Program-made: the position numbers and the translations under genes | Assembly (NCBI GenBank): GCA_937958675.1 | Contig: CALGND010000078.1 | Location: 1-52,224, forward strand | DNA: 52,224 bases | Reading direction: 5' to 3' | DNA from: an uncultured Granulosicoccaceae bacterium | GTDB lineage: Bacteria > Pseudomonadota > Gammaproteobacteria > Granulosicoccales > Granulosicoccaceae | Shown: one piece after another, positions 34,621 to 43,892 of the stretch | Numbering within the stretch: the stretch's first letter is position 1 | How the letters are laid out: every line of letters begins with the position of its first letter | Notes under the pieces: model-generated | Seen by the model: only the letters and a program-made list of their open reading frames with translations | Databases searched by the model: none | Told to the model about the DNA's origin: nothing

Positions 34621-36429
34621 ATGAACTGGAACGCTGCACCAGCACTTACGCTCAGGGTTAGCCTAGGCAACAAAAAAACGACCTTCTGGCAAGCGATTGT
34701 CAGTGTGCTGCTGTTGCTGTCCTACCCATTGAACGCTGCTGAACTCGCGATCAATGGCGTTGACGCTGAAATCGCAGAAAACATTAGCTTAACGGTAGGA
34801 AAAATCCCAGACTTCCCGGAAGACCTTTCCGCCCGTGTTTCCCAATCGATAGAAGCTCAGGCAAAAGATGCCTTAGCTGCAGTGGGCTATTTCTCAAGCG
34901 AAATAGAAACTCGCTATTCGCTCGATGATACCGCTCAAACAATTACGCTAGACATCGAACTAAATGATCCTGTCAGGGTGCGTGTAGTCCTTCCGTTAAT
35001 TCAAGGTCCAGCTCGTGAAGATCCAGACTACATGCCAGTGCTAGGAAAGCTACCGCTACGCCGAAATGCGGTGTTTAATTCTGACGATTATGAAGTTGCT
35101 AAAAATGTACTCATTGATGCAGCACAGGATCGTGGCTATTTCGATTTCAAATTCAACGAAAGTAGCGTTAAAGTTAGTCGGGCTGAACTAAGCGCTGATA
35201 TCACACTCGATGCGCAGAGCGGACCGAGATATGTTTTTGGCGCGATCACTTTTGATCAAGAAGTGTTTAGCGAAGCGTTTCTAAATCGATGGTTGGTGTT
35301 TCGTGAAGGTGAACCGTTTGAATCGAGTCAGTTGGCCACATTCACTAAAAACTTGCAGAGCAGCGGATATTTTGACAGTGTTCGAGTTATTCCGCAGCGA
35401 GATGCTAAGTACGGAAACACAGTACCCGTTAAAGTGGCATTAACACCAACAGATAACAATCATGTCGGCATCGGTATTGGCTTTGCCACTGACACTGATT
35501 TTCGCACTAAGCTAACGTGGGAAAAGCCTCGTATTAATCGACATGGTCATTCCGCCTCAGCTGACTTACGTTATTCCAAATTAAGACAAAGCATCAGCTT
35601 ATCGTACCGTATTCCACGCAAGAACGACCCACTAAACAATTACTGGTCTGCAGAATTTGGACTACAAAATGAAGAGTTCGAAGAATCGAACACAGAGAGC
35701 TTACTGAACTCCTGGCAATTTCAACGAGTCAGAAAATTTCGTAGCGACTGGCAAGAGTCAGTGTTTTTGCGCTGGGAGCGAGAGCGCTCGACTATCGCGG
35801 ACGATGTAAAAGAAACCGACCTACTACTACCTGGTATTCGATATTCTCGGGTTCGAAGCGAAGGACGGCCATTCACCACTAAGGGGCACAGCACCAACAT
35901 CCAGCTGATGTACGGTTCACGCGAATTTTTTTCCACTATTGATTTTTTGAAAGGCACATTTAATCTCAAATATATAAAAGAAGTAGTTGAAAAAAATACG
36001 TTGATCTTGTCTCTACAGTATGGTGCCACACGCGCTAGTGATTATGAAAGAGTACCTGTTTCACAGCGGTTTTTTGCAGGTGGCGATAGTAGCATAAGAG
36101 GTTATGCGTTTAAGGACATATCCCCACGCAGCCCAGTAGGTGAAGATGAGGATGGCAATCCGACCGGAGGTGAAGCGATTGGTGGCCGCTACTTAGAAGT
36201 AGTCAGTTTGGAATATAACTATCGATTAAATGACACGTGGAGTTTAGCGGCATTTGCTGATACTGGCCGCGCCTTCAATAACTTTGACCATCGCTACAGC
36301 ACCGGTGCAGGTTTCGGCTTTAGATGGCAGTCGCCTGTTGGGCCATTCCGCCTAGACATTGCTGTGCCTGTCGACGATCCCGAATTTGACTCGCCTCGAT
36401 TGCATTTGTCACTAGGGCCTGACTTGTGA
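34621..36429 (+). CDS. tamA: Outer-membrane translocation/assembly module protein TamA
   Basis: An Omp85-family outer-membrane protein, partner of TamB. From ATG 34621 it is 602 aa, close to the E. coli length of about 577. The signal segment WQAIVSVLLLLSYPLNAA is followed by POTRA domains (about 45-280) and a 16-strand barrel. The barrel shows the substrate-lock motif FFAGGDSSIRGYAF and the terminal strand GPFRLDIAVPVD. The frame is open upstream to 34411, but that would overlap the start of the divergent gene and give an implausible leader; the exact start is uncertain because no candidate has a good ribosome binding site. tamB overlaps its stop. Confidence 0.9.
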   Translation: MNWNAAPALTLRVSLGNKKTTFWQAIVSVLLLLSYPLNAAELAINGVDAEIAENISLTVGKIPDFPEDLSARVSQSIEAQAKDALAAVGYFSSEIETRYSLDDTAQTITLDIELNDPVRVRVVLPLIQGPAREDPDYMPVLGKLPLRRNAVFNSDDYEVAKNVLIDAAQDRGYFDFKFNESSVKVSRAELSADITLDAQSGPRYVFGAITFDQEVFSEAFLNRWLVFREGEPFESSQLATFTKNLQSSGYFDSVRVIPQRDAKYGNTVPVKVALTPTDNNHVGIGIGFATDTDFRTKLTWEKPRINRHGHSASADLRYSKLRQSISLSYRIPRKNDPLNNYWSAEFGLQNEEFEESNTESLLNSWQFQRVRKFRSDWQESVFLRWERERSTIADDVKETDLLLPGIRYSRVRSEGRPFTTKGHSTNIQLMYGSREFFSTIDFLKGTFNLKYIKEVVEKNTLILSLQYGATRASDYERVPVSQRFFAGGDSSIRGYAFKDISPRSPVGEDEDGNPTGGEAIGGRYLEVVSLEYNYRLNDTWSLAAFADTGRAFNNFDHRYSTGAGFGFRWQSPVGPFRLDIAVPVDDPEFDSPRLHLSLGPDL

Positions 36430-39400
36430 TCCGGCGCTTTTTCAAATGGTCGTGGTACTTTTTGGTATTTGTGCTGTGCTTGATGGTGCTTACCATTTTT
36501 CTAACCTATGCACTGGTGGGCACAGAACGCGGGTTTAAACTAACCACCGATCAATTAAACGAGCGTATACCCGGCTTAACGTTAGAAAATGTCGAAGGTA
36601 ATCTGCTAGACGGAATAAAAACCTCTTCCCTTAGCTATGAGAATGAACAACTAACCTTGCAAGCCAGTGGCATTAGATCTCAATGGAGTAGCGAGTTATT
36701 CGGTCGCAAACTCAAAATAGAACACGCAATTATTGATCAAATTGATGTTGAGCTTTTTGAAACAACGCAGCCCGCCGACGATAGCCCACGCGAAGATATC
36801 ATACTGCCCGAGATTGTTTTGCCACTTTCGTTTAATGCAGAAACGGTTTTAATAAAAAAATTGGATATCAAACCAGCCGGGGTTGATGCGCCAATACAGA
36901 CTATAGAAAACATTCGTCTGGCTATGGCTGCAAGCGATGACACGATCACCATTCATCACCTACAAGCCAATTATCAGAATATTACGACTACTATCGATGG
37001 CGATATTAGATTAGGCGAAGATTACCCGCTAAATATGAACATCACCACTGCTGTAGCCGACATCGCCCCGAACATAGAACTGCGGGCAAAAACAAGGCTC
37101 AGCAACAGCCTTAAAAAACTATATATCAACTCGACAATACAAAGTCCAGTGCAGGCAAGCTTGGATGGTCTGCTTGAACCATTAGACAAAAGTCTACCAG
37201 CACAGCTTCGATTAAAAATTGCTAATGCCGGCTGGCCTATAGACAGCGGAGAAATAGCGACGCTTACCGACTTAGATTTTGTAATCGATGGCAACATGGA
37301 GAACTACAATATTTCTTTAACTGCCAACGTTACCGGAGAAACCATTCCTGATAGCAGTATTGCTATCAGAGGCTTTGCAAACCCTGAAAAAGTACTGCTG
37401 CCCGAGATTAAAGTAAATACGCTAGACGGCGCAGTTACTGGAAAAGGTGGCTTGCAATTAGGTGAAAAACTAACATGGGTTACAAATTTGGTGATGACCG
37501 ATATAAACCCCGGCATCCAACTGGCAGAATTGCCGGGTAAGCTTAATGGCGTATTTGTCGCCTCTGGCGAACTCGTAAACCAACAGTGGTCAGTTGACCT
37601 AACGCAGGGTGATATCAATGGCGAACTACGCGGCCTGCCCTTTCAGGTCAGCTCTAAGCTCAACAAAAGCTTGGACGACGTTCTTACGATTGAACGCTTT
37701 ACGTTAGACAATGATGCCAACCATTTAGAAGCAATGGGCAGTATCGATCAACAGTGGGACTTAGTTGTTGATGCGAATCTACCGCAGCTTCAAAATTTTT
37801 TACCAGGCCTTGCTGGCGGCTTTAAAGCCAAGGGCAATGTTAGCGGCGCACTAGAGACACCAGACATCGCAATCGCCGCTGATGCCCAAGTTATCAAGTT
37901 AAACGATCTATTGTTACGTAATTTAGAGATCAACACAGATATTAAATCAGCCGGAGCCGACAAGAGTTCCGTTATCGTAACGGTTGACAAATTAAATCAG
38001 GGTTCAAACGAGTTAAGCAATATTGCGGTGAGGCTCAACGGCACGCGCGCTGCTCATACGCTTAACACCTTCTTTGACGGGCCTTCTAAAACCAGTCTTG
38101 ATTTGCTGGCCAGCGGAAGCCTAAAGGACAACTTTGATTGGAGCGGCGCAATCGACAAAACAAAAATCGAATTGCCCGGACATAACTTTAATTTACAAGA
38201 GCCGATTTCGCTAAGCTGGCAACAGCAACTAGCGCTGTTTAAAGTCGATCCTCATTGCTGGATAAGTGAAGATGCATCTGTCTGCTTAGCTAATCAGGTG
38301 CAAACGACGGAAAACGGCAGTGCCAATCTGGTGGTCAATAATTACGAGCTAGAGCAGCTTAACCTTTTCTTACCAGCCGCTTCAAAACTGAAAGGCGTAT
38401 TTACTGCCGACACTAATCTCTACTGGGGTCAAGAATACCCTGGCGGGTATTCAGCAGCGCTTGATGCCAATATCGAAAATGGCACAATTGAGGTAACAGA
38501 TGCCAACGGTAGGCGCGCAGAATTTAAGTATAAGTCCTTTGCACTAAAGAGCGAAGCAACACCTGAGAATGTGGATGCATCGCTAACGGTTGATTCCAGC
38601 ACGATGGGCAACGCTAATATCATTTTCACTTTGGATCCCACCTCCGAAACACAAGATATTTCTGGCAGCATTGATCTTGATGGCCTGTCTATTAGTTTGG
38701 TGAAAGCCTTTTTGCCCGAATTTCAAACAATAGAGGGGGTGATAAAAGCCGATGGCACGCTAAGTGGCAGTTTAAGCGACCCCAAGTTTGATGGGAGCGT
38801 TCATCTTAACGACCTTCAACTGGCCGCTGCTGACATTCTTCCATTAGCGATCACTGGAGGCGATATCAGCACACGTATAAAAGGTTCGCGTGCCTTTATA
38901 TTTGGTGAACTAGAAAGCGGTGAAGGCAAGCTTGATGTGGAGGGTAACGCAAATTGGCGAGAGCTTGCGGAATGGTCTGGGGTCGTCAACATAAGCGGCG
39001 AAAACTTATCCATAGTACAAAGCCCAATTACTGAGTCCTCGGTAAACCCGAATATCTCGATCGCCTTAGCTCCCGGCACCTTGGACATTACAGGCGAGGT
39101 CACTGTCCCCAGCGCTCGCATAAACATAAAAGAACTACCCAAAGGGGCAACCACCCTATCGCCTGACATCGTCATTATTGAAGACGAAGTTGAAAATGCA
39201 GCGCGCAAAGAAGAACTGGAAGAAAACAATATCATTGCAAGAATCAATGTGGATGTCATCCTTGGAGACGATGTACAGCTAAGCGGTTATGGCCTACAAG
39301 CCTCACTCGCTGGCGATATGAAGATCCGTATCGATACGCCCAACCCCGTACAGTTGGGTGGAGAACTACGCATTGTTAAAGGTGTGTACAAAAGCTACGG

Positions 39401-39950
39401 CCAAAATTTAACTGTAGAGGATGGTCAAATACTATTTGTCGGGCCTGTTGACCAGACCAGCCTGGATATGGACGCCGTACGCGAGATAGAAGGTGAAGCT
39501 AGCGATCGAGTGGCGGGTTTACGCCTAACTGGCAAAATTTCCGACCCAGAAGTCACTCTATTTACTGATCCTGCCGACAAATCACAAGAAGCTATTTTGT
39601 CTTATATTGTATTAGGCCGTGATATTGCTGAAGCAAGCGATCAAGAATCATCACTACTGGCTTCAGCTGCATTAGCTTTAACCTTGAAAGGTGGTAACAA
39701 TGTGGGCAACTCCATTGCCGAAAGCTTGGGGATCAAGGAGTTCGAACTCGATGCGCGTGGCAAGGGCGACGACACCGAAGTTATCGTCAGTGGCCGATTG
39801 AACGATCGAATACTACTTCGCTATGGTCAAAATGTATTTGAGGAAGGGTCCACGCTATATCTTCGCTATGACATTACCAAAAAACTGTACCTAGAAGCCG
39901 CCAATGGCATCGAGCAGGCTGTCGATCTATTTTATTCTTTTTCTTTCTAG
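36426..39950 (+). CDS. tamB: Translocation/assembly module protein TamB
   Basis: An 1174-aa AsmA-like protein of the TamB (DUF490) family. An N-terminal membrane anchor (WYFLVFVLCLMVLTIFLTYAL) precedes a very long beta-strand repeat region thought to form a lipid-conducting groove across the periplasm. The conserved C-terminal domain (about 830-1174) includes LRIVKGVYKSYGQ, DGQILFVGPVDQ, ISDPEVTLFTDP, LSYIVLGRD and a terminal aromatic FYSFSF. The start is GTG, overlapping the tamA stop by 4 bp (GTGA). TamB works with TamA in phospholipid transport and outer-membrane protein insertion. Confidence 0.94.
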   Translation: MIRRFFKWSWYFLVFVLCLMVLTIFLTYALVGTERGFKLTTDQLNERIPGLTLENVEGNLLDGIKTSSLSYENEQLTLQASGIRSQWSSELFGRKLKIEHAIIDQIDVELFETTQPADDSPREDIILPEIVLPLSFNAETVLIKKLDIKPAGVDAPIQTIENIRLAMAASDDTITIHHLQANYQNITTTIDGDIRLGEDYPLNMNITTAVADIAPNIELRAKTRLSNSLKKLYINSTIQSPVQASLDGLLEPLDKSLPAQLRLKIANAGWPIDSGEIATLTDLDFVIDGNMENYNISLTANVTGETIPDSSIAIRGFANPEKVLLPEIKVNTLDGAVTGKGGLQLGEKLTWVTNLVMTDINPGIQLAELPGKLNGVFVASGELVNQQWSVDLTQGDINGELRGLPFQVSSKLNKSLDDVLTIERFTLDNDANHLEAMGSIDQQWDLVVDANLPQLQNFLPGLAGGFKAKGNVSGALETPDIAIAADAQVIKLNDLLLRNLEINTDIKSAGADKSSVIVTVDKLNQGSNELSNIAVRLNGTRAAHTLNTFFDGPSKTSLDLLASGSLKDNFDWSGAIDKTKIELPGHNFNLQEPISLSWQQQLALFKVDPHCWISEDASVCLANQVQTTENGSANLVVNNYELEQLNLFLPAASKLKGVFTADTNLYWGQEYPGGYSAALDANIENGTIEVTDANGRRAEFKYKSFALKSEATPENVDASLTVDSSTMGNANIIFTLDPTSETQDISGSIDLDGLSISLVKAFLPEFQTIEGVIKADGTLSGSLSDPKFDGSVHLNDLQLAAADILPLAITGGDISTRIKGSRAFIFGELESGEGKLDVEGNANWRELAEWSGVVNISGENLSIVQSPITESSVNPNISIALAPGTLDITGEVTVPSARINIKELPKGATTLSPDIVIIEDEVENAARKEELEENNIIARINVDVILGDDVQLSGYGLQASLAGDMKIRIDTPNPVQLGGELRIVKGVYKSYGQNLTVEDGQILFVGPVDQTSLDMDAVREIEGEASDRVAGLRLTGKISDPEVTLFTDPADKSQEAILSYIVLGRDIAEASDQESSLLASAALALTLKGGNNVGNSIAESLGIKEFELDARGKGDDTEVIVSGRLNDRILLRYGQNVFEEGSTLYLRYDITKKLYLEAANGIEQAVDLFYSFSF

Positions 39951-40029
39951 TAGGGATGTCAGCGCTTACGGTTTCACATTAAGTGAGATGGGTATACACT
40001 GACCCATTTTCAAATACTAAATACACATT

Positions 40030-41187
40030 GTGGCCCTGCCTGAACACCTCTACATAGACACGCCCAAAGCACTACAAGAGTTCTGTAATGCTATCAATAC
40101 ACGGCAACACTTAATCATTGATACGGAGTTTCTCCGTGAGCGAACCTATTGGCCACAACTGTGCTTGATTCAACTTAAATGCGAAGAGCATTTAGCTTGC
40201 GTGGATGCTATCGCGATTAAGGATCTAAGCCCATTGCTAGCAGTAATGGACAATCCAGACATTACTAAAGTGTTCCATGCAGCCTCACAAGATCTCGAAA
40301 TTTTTTATTACCTATTTAAGCGGCTCCCCACACCACTATTTGACACACAAATTGCCGCCCCGTTGCTCGGCTATAACGATCAAATCGGCTATGCCAATCT
40401 AGTTAAAGAGGTGCTTAGCCTAGAACTCGATAAATCTCAAACACGAGCGGACTGGACACAACGCCCACTATCAGAAAAACAACTCAGTTACGCGCTAGAT
40501 GATGTCATCTATCTCGAGCAGCTATACACGCTAATGTCTGAGCAGTTAATTGATCTGAACCGATTGGAATGGTTACGCCCGGAATTTGAAGAACAATCCG
40601 ACCCCAAGAAGTATCAGCAAAATGCGGGTGATCGCTGGCTTCGAGTTAAACAAATTCAACGATACAAAGGTGGCACATTAGCCATTATTCAAGCTTTGGC
40701 GAAATGGCGCGAGATCAAAGCACGCGAAAAAGATCTGCCGCGTAACTGGATTATCAAAGACGACGCCATCTGTACGCTAGCTCAACAAAAGCCGACTAAC
40801 GAAGAGGAGCTGTCGCGCATACGCACCTTAGAACGAAAAACGCAGGACCGCTACGGCAAAGAGATATTACTCATTATCAATGAAGCAAAAGATGTCACAC
40901 CAATACCACTGCCAGAATCAAAGAAGAAGAAAAAACTCAGCGCCGCTAGCCAAGCACAAGTTCAGTTACTCAACGCTTGGGCACACCACAAAGCAGCTGA
41001 ACTTAACATTGCAAACAGTATATTGGCTCCGCAAAAACTATTGGAACAAAGCGTGGTTGAATCACCCAAAAATGCTTTAATTGGTTGGCGTACGCCGCTA
41101 TTGCTGGAAGATTTTACCGCGTTGCTTAACGGTGATGCCACATTGCAAGCTACGGATAACGGTTTAACCTTAAAACAGAAATCGTAA
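40030..41187 (+). CDS. rnd: Ribonuclease D
   Basis: A 385-aa 3'-5' exoribonuclease that trims tRNA 3' ends. The DEDDy catalytic set is visible: Asp31 and Glu33 (IIDTEFLRERTYWPQL), Asp88 (HAASQDLEIF), and Tyr154 with Asp158 (SYALDDVIYL). HRDC domains follow at about 210-375, with KWREIKAREKDLPRNWI typical of the first. The start is GTG. The last 18 bp overlap the convergent azlD gene. Confidence 0.94.
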   Translation: MALPEHLYIDTPKALQEFCNAINTRQHLIIDTEFLRERTYWPQLCLIQLKCEEHLACVDAIAIKDLSPLLAVMDNPDITKVFHAASQDLEIFYYLFKRLPTPLFDTQIAAPLLGYNDQIGYANLVKEVLSLELDKSQTRADWTQRPLSEKQLSYALDDVIYLEQLYTLMSEQLIDLNRLEWLRPEFEEQSDPKKYQQNAGDRWLRVKQIQRYKGGTLAIIQALAKWREIKAREKDLPRNWIIKDDAICTLAQQKPTNEEELSRIRTLERKTQDRYGKEILLIINEAKDVTPIPLPESKKKKKLSAASQAQVQLLNAWAHHKAAELNIANSILAPQKLLEQSVVESPKNALIGWRTPLLLEDFTALLNGDATLQATDNGLTLKQKS

Positions 41188-41496
41188 GCAAAGAAACAGC
41201 ACCATACCACTAGCAATGGTTAGTAGCAGATTTTTGGACAAGGCTGCAACTGCTATCGAGAAAAGCCCTGCCAGTAGGTACTCATTATCAATAGCAATAT
41301 CAAGCTGTCCTTCAGGCATAAGCAATATTGGCGCTGAAAGCGCAGATAGCACTGCCACAGGCACATAGCTTAATGCCGTCTTTAACCAATTTGGCAATGC
41401 CACTCGCCCGCTTAACGACAATATCGGATAGCGCACTCCAAACGTCACCACCATCATGCCAACGATTAACAATATCTGTTCTAGATCAGTCATCAC
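41170..41496 (-). CDS. azlD: AzlD family branched-chain amino acid exporter subunit
   Basis: A 108-aa membrane protein with about four helices and the AzlD pattern VTFGVRYPILSLSGRVALPNWLKTALSYVPVAVLSAL. It forms an exporter with AzlC, whose gene lies directly upstream and overlaps its start by 11 bp. Family members export branched-chain amino acids or analogues. The 3' end overlaps the convergent rnd by 18 bp. Confidence 0.9.
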   Translation of the reverse strand: MMTDLEQILLIVGMMVVTFGVRYPILSLSGRVALPNWLKTALSYVPVAVLSALSAPILLMPEGQLDIAIDNEYLLAGLFSIAVAALSKNLLLTIASGMVLFLCLRFLF

Positions 41497-42226
41497 TTAC
41501 ACTCCGTTCTACAAGAGACGAATTAGCGGGTGGAAAGTATCGATGCAGTAGCAACCCAATTGAAATACCCGCTATAGCACCAGCAAACAAACCCAGCTTA
41601 TGCGGTAAAAAATTAAATACCACCGACACCCCACTCGCAACAATCGCGCATAGCAGCATTGGGTAAGTTCGTATCAATGGCACGATGATTCCAATGAAGG
41701 TTACGACCATTGCAAACTCTAAACCTAAATCACCAAAATGTTGTAAGCGTTGCCCGAAGAGCATGCCAAGAACAGTACAGACTTGCCAGTTGCCATACAT
41801 TAAGCAAGCCGATCCAGCGTAGTACCAGCGCCGCCCATCAATATCACCATCGAGTTCGAAGCGCTTAATGACAACGGCATAGGTCTCATCGGTTAGCGAG
41901 AAGCCCATTGGTAAAAGCCAACGCCGGGGCAAACCTGATAGGTAGCCGCCCAAGGATGCGGCATACAGGCCATGACGCAGATTTACGACAAAGGTAGTAA
42001 TCACGATAACGATACCGCCAACTCCTTGCGATACCAGGCTGGCAGCAACAAATTGAGATGAGCCTGCATAGACAAATAAGCTCATGCCCATTATTGCCCA
42101 CCACGATAAGCCCGCTGAAATACCGAGTGTGCCGAATAAAATACCGAACGGAATTGCTCCAATAATCATCGGGATGGTATCCCGTGCTCCAGCAATAAAA
42201 ATTGTCCTACGAGTGCTTACGCTCAT
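41486..42226 (-). CDS. azlC: AzlC family branched-chain amino acid exporter subunit
   Basis: A 246-aa membrane protein. The N-terminal IPFGILFGTLGISAGLSWW and MSLFVYAGSSQFVAASL are AzlC/YgaZ hallmarks, and PLGFSLTDETYA-like residues occur as PMGFSLTDETYAVVIKRF. About six to eight helices are predicted. It works with AzlD. The start overlaps the stop of the upstream glycosylase gene (ATGA), so the three genes form one transcription unit. Confidence 0.92.
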   Translation of the reverse strand: MSVSTRRTIFIAGARDTIPMIIGAIPFGILFGTLGISAGLSWWAIMGMSLFVYAGSSQFVAASLVSQGVGGIVIVITTFVVNLRHGLYAASLGGYLSGLPRRWLLPMGFSLTDETYAVVIKRFELDGDIDGRRWYYAGSACLMYGNWQVCTVLGMLFGQRLQHFGDLGLEFAMVVTFIGIIVPLIRTYPMLLCAIVASGVSVVFNFLPHKLGLFAGAIAGISIGLLLHRYFPPANSSLVERSVSDD

Positions 42227-42858
42227 TTATCAAACCATTCAGGGCTATGACATGCTCGCCACAAATACCAACTGGCAACGCTTCGATACGGTGCCCATTG
42301 CGTGCCCACTGCGGCCAAAGCTTTAGGCGCGGGCATAGCCTCTTGAGCATAGGCAAACTGATAGCCTTTTCGTATCCCTAGATCATTTACGGGTAAGACA
42401 TCGGCACGACCTAAACGAAAAATCAGCATCATCTCAACAGTCCATTGCCCTACCCCTCTAACGGCAGTGAGCCGTTTGATTATGTCTTCGTTACTCAATT
42501 GCTGCAGGGTTTTAAGGTCAGGCACAACGCCTTCGATTCGTTTTCTAGAAAGATCGAGAACCGCCAAGGCCTTTGCTTCTGAGAGTCCAACTTTGCGCAA
42601 AGTCGACTTACGCCGTCTAAGTAAACCCTCTGCTGTTATTTCACCGTCAAAAAGTGCTTGCAAGCGCCCATGAATAGCCGCTGCTGCCGAGCCGGCCAGC
42701 TGTTGGTATACGATGGCACGGACGAGGGCTTCAAATGGCGATAATTCGAATTCAGTGGCAATCTTAAACGGACCCGCTTTTTTCATTAGCGCGGCCATAA
42801 CCGGGTCAGCTTTTGCTAAACGGCGTTTTGCCGTTTCGGGTTTATATTGAAGGGCCAT
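42223..42858 (-). CDS. DNA-3-methyladenine glycosylase II-like protein (HhH-GPD)
   Basis: A 211-aa AlkA-type base-excision repair glycosylase without the N-terminal AlkA_N domain. The helix-hairpin-helix is RLTAVRGVGQWTVEMMLIF, and the catalytic Asp159 lies in LPVNDLGIRKG. ALVRAIVYQQLAGSAAAAIHGR is the conserved early helix. It removes alkylated purines from DNA. It is the first gene of the unit with azlC and azlD and is divergent from cmoA. Confidence 0.9.
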   Translation of the reverse strand: MALQYKPETAKRRLAKADPVMAALMKKAGPFKIATEFELSPFEALVRAIVYQQLAGSAAAAIHGRLQALFDGEITAEGLLRRRKSTLRKVGLSEAKALAVLDLSRKRIEGVVPDLKTLQQLSNEDIIKRLTAVRGVGQWTVEMMLIFRLGRADVLPVNDLGIRKGYQFAYAQEAMPAPKALAAVGTQWAPYRSVASWYLWRACHSPEWFDK

Positions 42859-42962
42859 AAAGAAGCTTACACGAAGAAGATCTGGTAATTCTGGGCAGTG
42901 CGTTCTTGAACAAGCTATCCTAGCACTTTACACTTGCGGGCATTTGGTCGGGCACAGATTTA

Positions 42963-43712
42963 ATGAGTCAACAACAAGATAAGCTATTTGCTGAGCCGCT
43001 GGGCGATATCAGTGAATTCCGGTTTGATCAAGGCGTGGTCGACGTATTCCCGGATATGCTTCAACGGTCAATACCTGGCTACCAAAGCATCATCGCGCAA
43101 TCCGGGCTATTAGCAGCTAAATACGCGCAAGCCAATACAACACTATATGACTTAGGTTGCTCGCTTGGGGCAACGAGTTTAGCCATGCTCAATGGCCTAT
43201 ACACATCCAATATTCCAGAAAACGTCTCCATTGCAGGGATCGATAACTCGGCCGCTATGCTTAAGCGCTGCCAAAGCATCGTCGATTCATTAGACGATCA
43301 ACGCGTTCCAATTAGCTTAGAGCTCGGTGACATCAGCAGCACTCCGCTAGAAAATGCATCCGTTATCGCACTAAACTTCACCTTGCAATTTATTGCCCCT
43401 GAGCAGCGTATGCTGATGATGCAAAAAGTTGCCGATGCCCTAGTGCCCGGTGGCGTTATGATTTTGTCTGAAAAAATACGCTTTGATGATCCGCGCTTAG
43501 AAAAACTACACACTGACATGTACTACAACTTTAAAGGGCTTAACGGCTACAGCGAACTCGAAATCAGCCAGAAACGCACTGCGCTAGAAAACGTATTGAT
43601 CCCCGACACCATTGCCGAACACCAGCAGCGAATGCAAACAGCCGGATTCAGTACCAGCACAGTTTGGTTTCAGTGTTTCAATTTTGTGTCATTAATTGCT
43701 TTACGCAATTAA
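42963..43712 (+). CDS. cmoA: Carboxy-S-adenosylmethionine synthase CmoA
   Basis: A 249-aa SAM-dependent enzyme that makes carboxy-SAM from SAM and prephenate, the donor for cmo5U34 formation in tRNA. The typical N terminus is DKLFAEPLGDISEFRFDQGVVDVFPDMLQRSIPGY, the SAM motif is YDLGCSLGATSLAML, and SEKIRFDD is conserved. The last codons (…LIALRN) and stop form the first unit of a 33-bp tandem repeat that extends to cmoB. The stop overlaps an in-frame ATG (TAATG) in that repeat. Confidence 0.95.
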   Translation: MSQQQDKLFAEPLGDISEFRFDQGVVDVFPDMLQRSIPGYQSIIAQSGLLAAKYAQANTTLYDLGCSLGATSLAMLNGLYTSNIPENVSIAGIDNSAAMLKRCQSIVDSLDDQRVPISLELGDISSTPLENASVIALNFTLQFIAPEQRMLMMQKVADALVPGGVMILSEKIRFDDPRLEKLHTDMYYNFKGLNGYSELEISQKRTALENVLIPDTIAEHQQRMQTAGFSTSTVWFQCFNFVSLIALRN

Positions 43713-43892
43713 TGAATAACGATATGGATTGCGTTACGCAATTAATGAATAACGACATGGATTGCGTTACGCAATTAATGATTAGCGATATGGATTGCGT
43801 TACGCAATTAATGATTAACGATATGTGTTGCGTTACGCAGTTAACGAACAATGACATGAATAACATTACGTAGCCGATGAACGAAGAAACGC
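43690..43892 (+). repeat. 33-bp tandem repeat linking cmoA and cmoB
   Basis: Units start at 43695, 43728, 43761, 43794 and 43827, each 33 bp, with a degenerate sixth from 43860. The consensus contains ATTGCG-TTA-CGCAAT, a hairpin, followed by TAATG and ACGATATGG. The first unit overlaps the cmoA stop and can fold as CATTAATTGC/GCAATTAATG (43690-43714). ATG codons recur at unit position 18 (43712, 43745, 43778, 43811), and the cmoB start at 43877 occupies the same position in the sixth unit. There are no spacers, so this is not CRISPR. Confidence 0.93.
43712..43873 (+). CDS. Possible 53-aa repeat leader peptide between cmoA and cmoB
   Basis: An open frame begins at an ATG overlapping the cmoA stop (TAATG) and ends with TAG three bases before the cmoB ATG, in the same frame as cmoB. 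It encodes four near-identical 11-residue units (M-N-N-D-M-D-C-V-T-Q-L and variants) plus a partial fifth. No ribosome binding site is visible, so translation would depend on coupling from cmoA. The peptide resembles nothing I know. It may be purely a by-product of a 33-bp repeat, but the arrangement suits termination-reinitiation between cmoA and cmoB. Confidence 0.3.
   Translation: MNNDMDCVTQLMNNDMDCVTQLMISDMDCVTQLMINDMCCVTQLTNNDMNNIT

Noticed and set aside
43690..43892. CRISPR array
   Set aside because: Units are contiguous with no variable spacers, and there are no cas genes.
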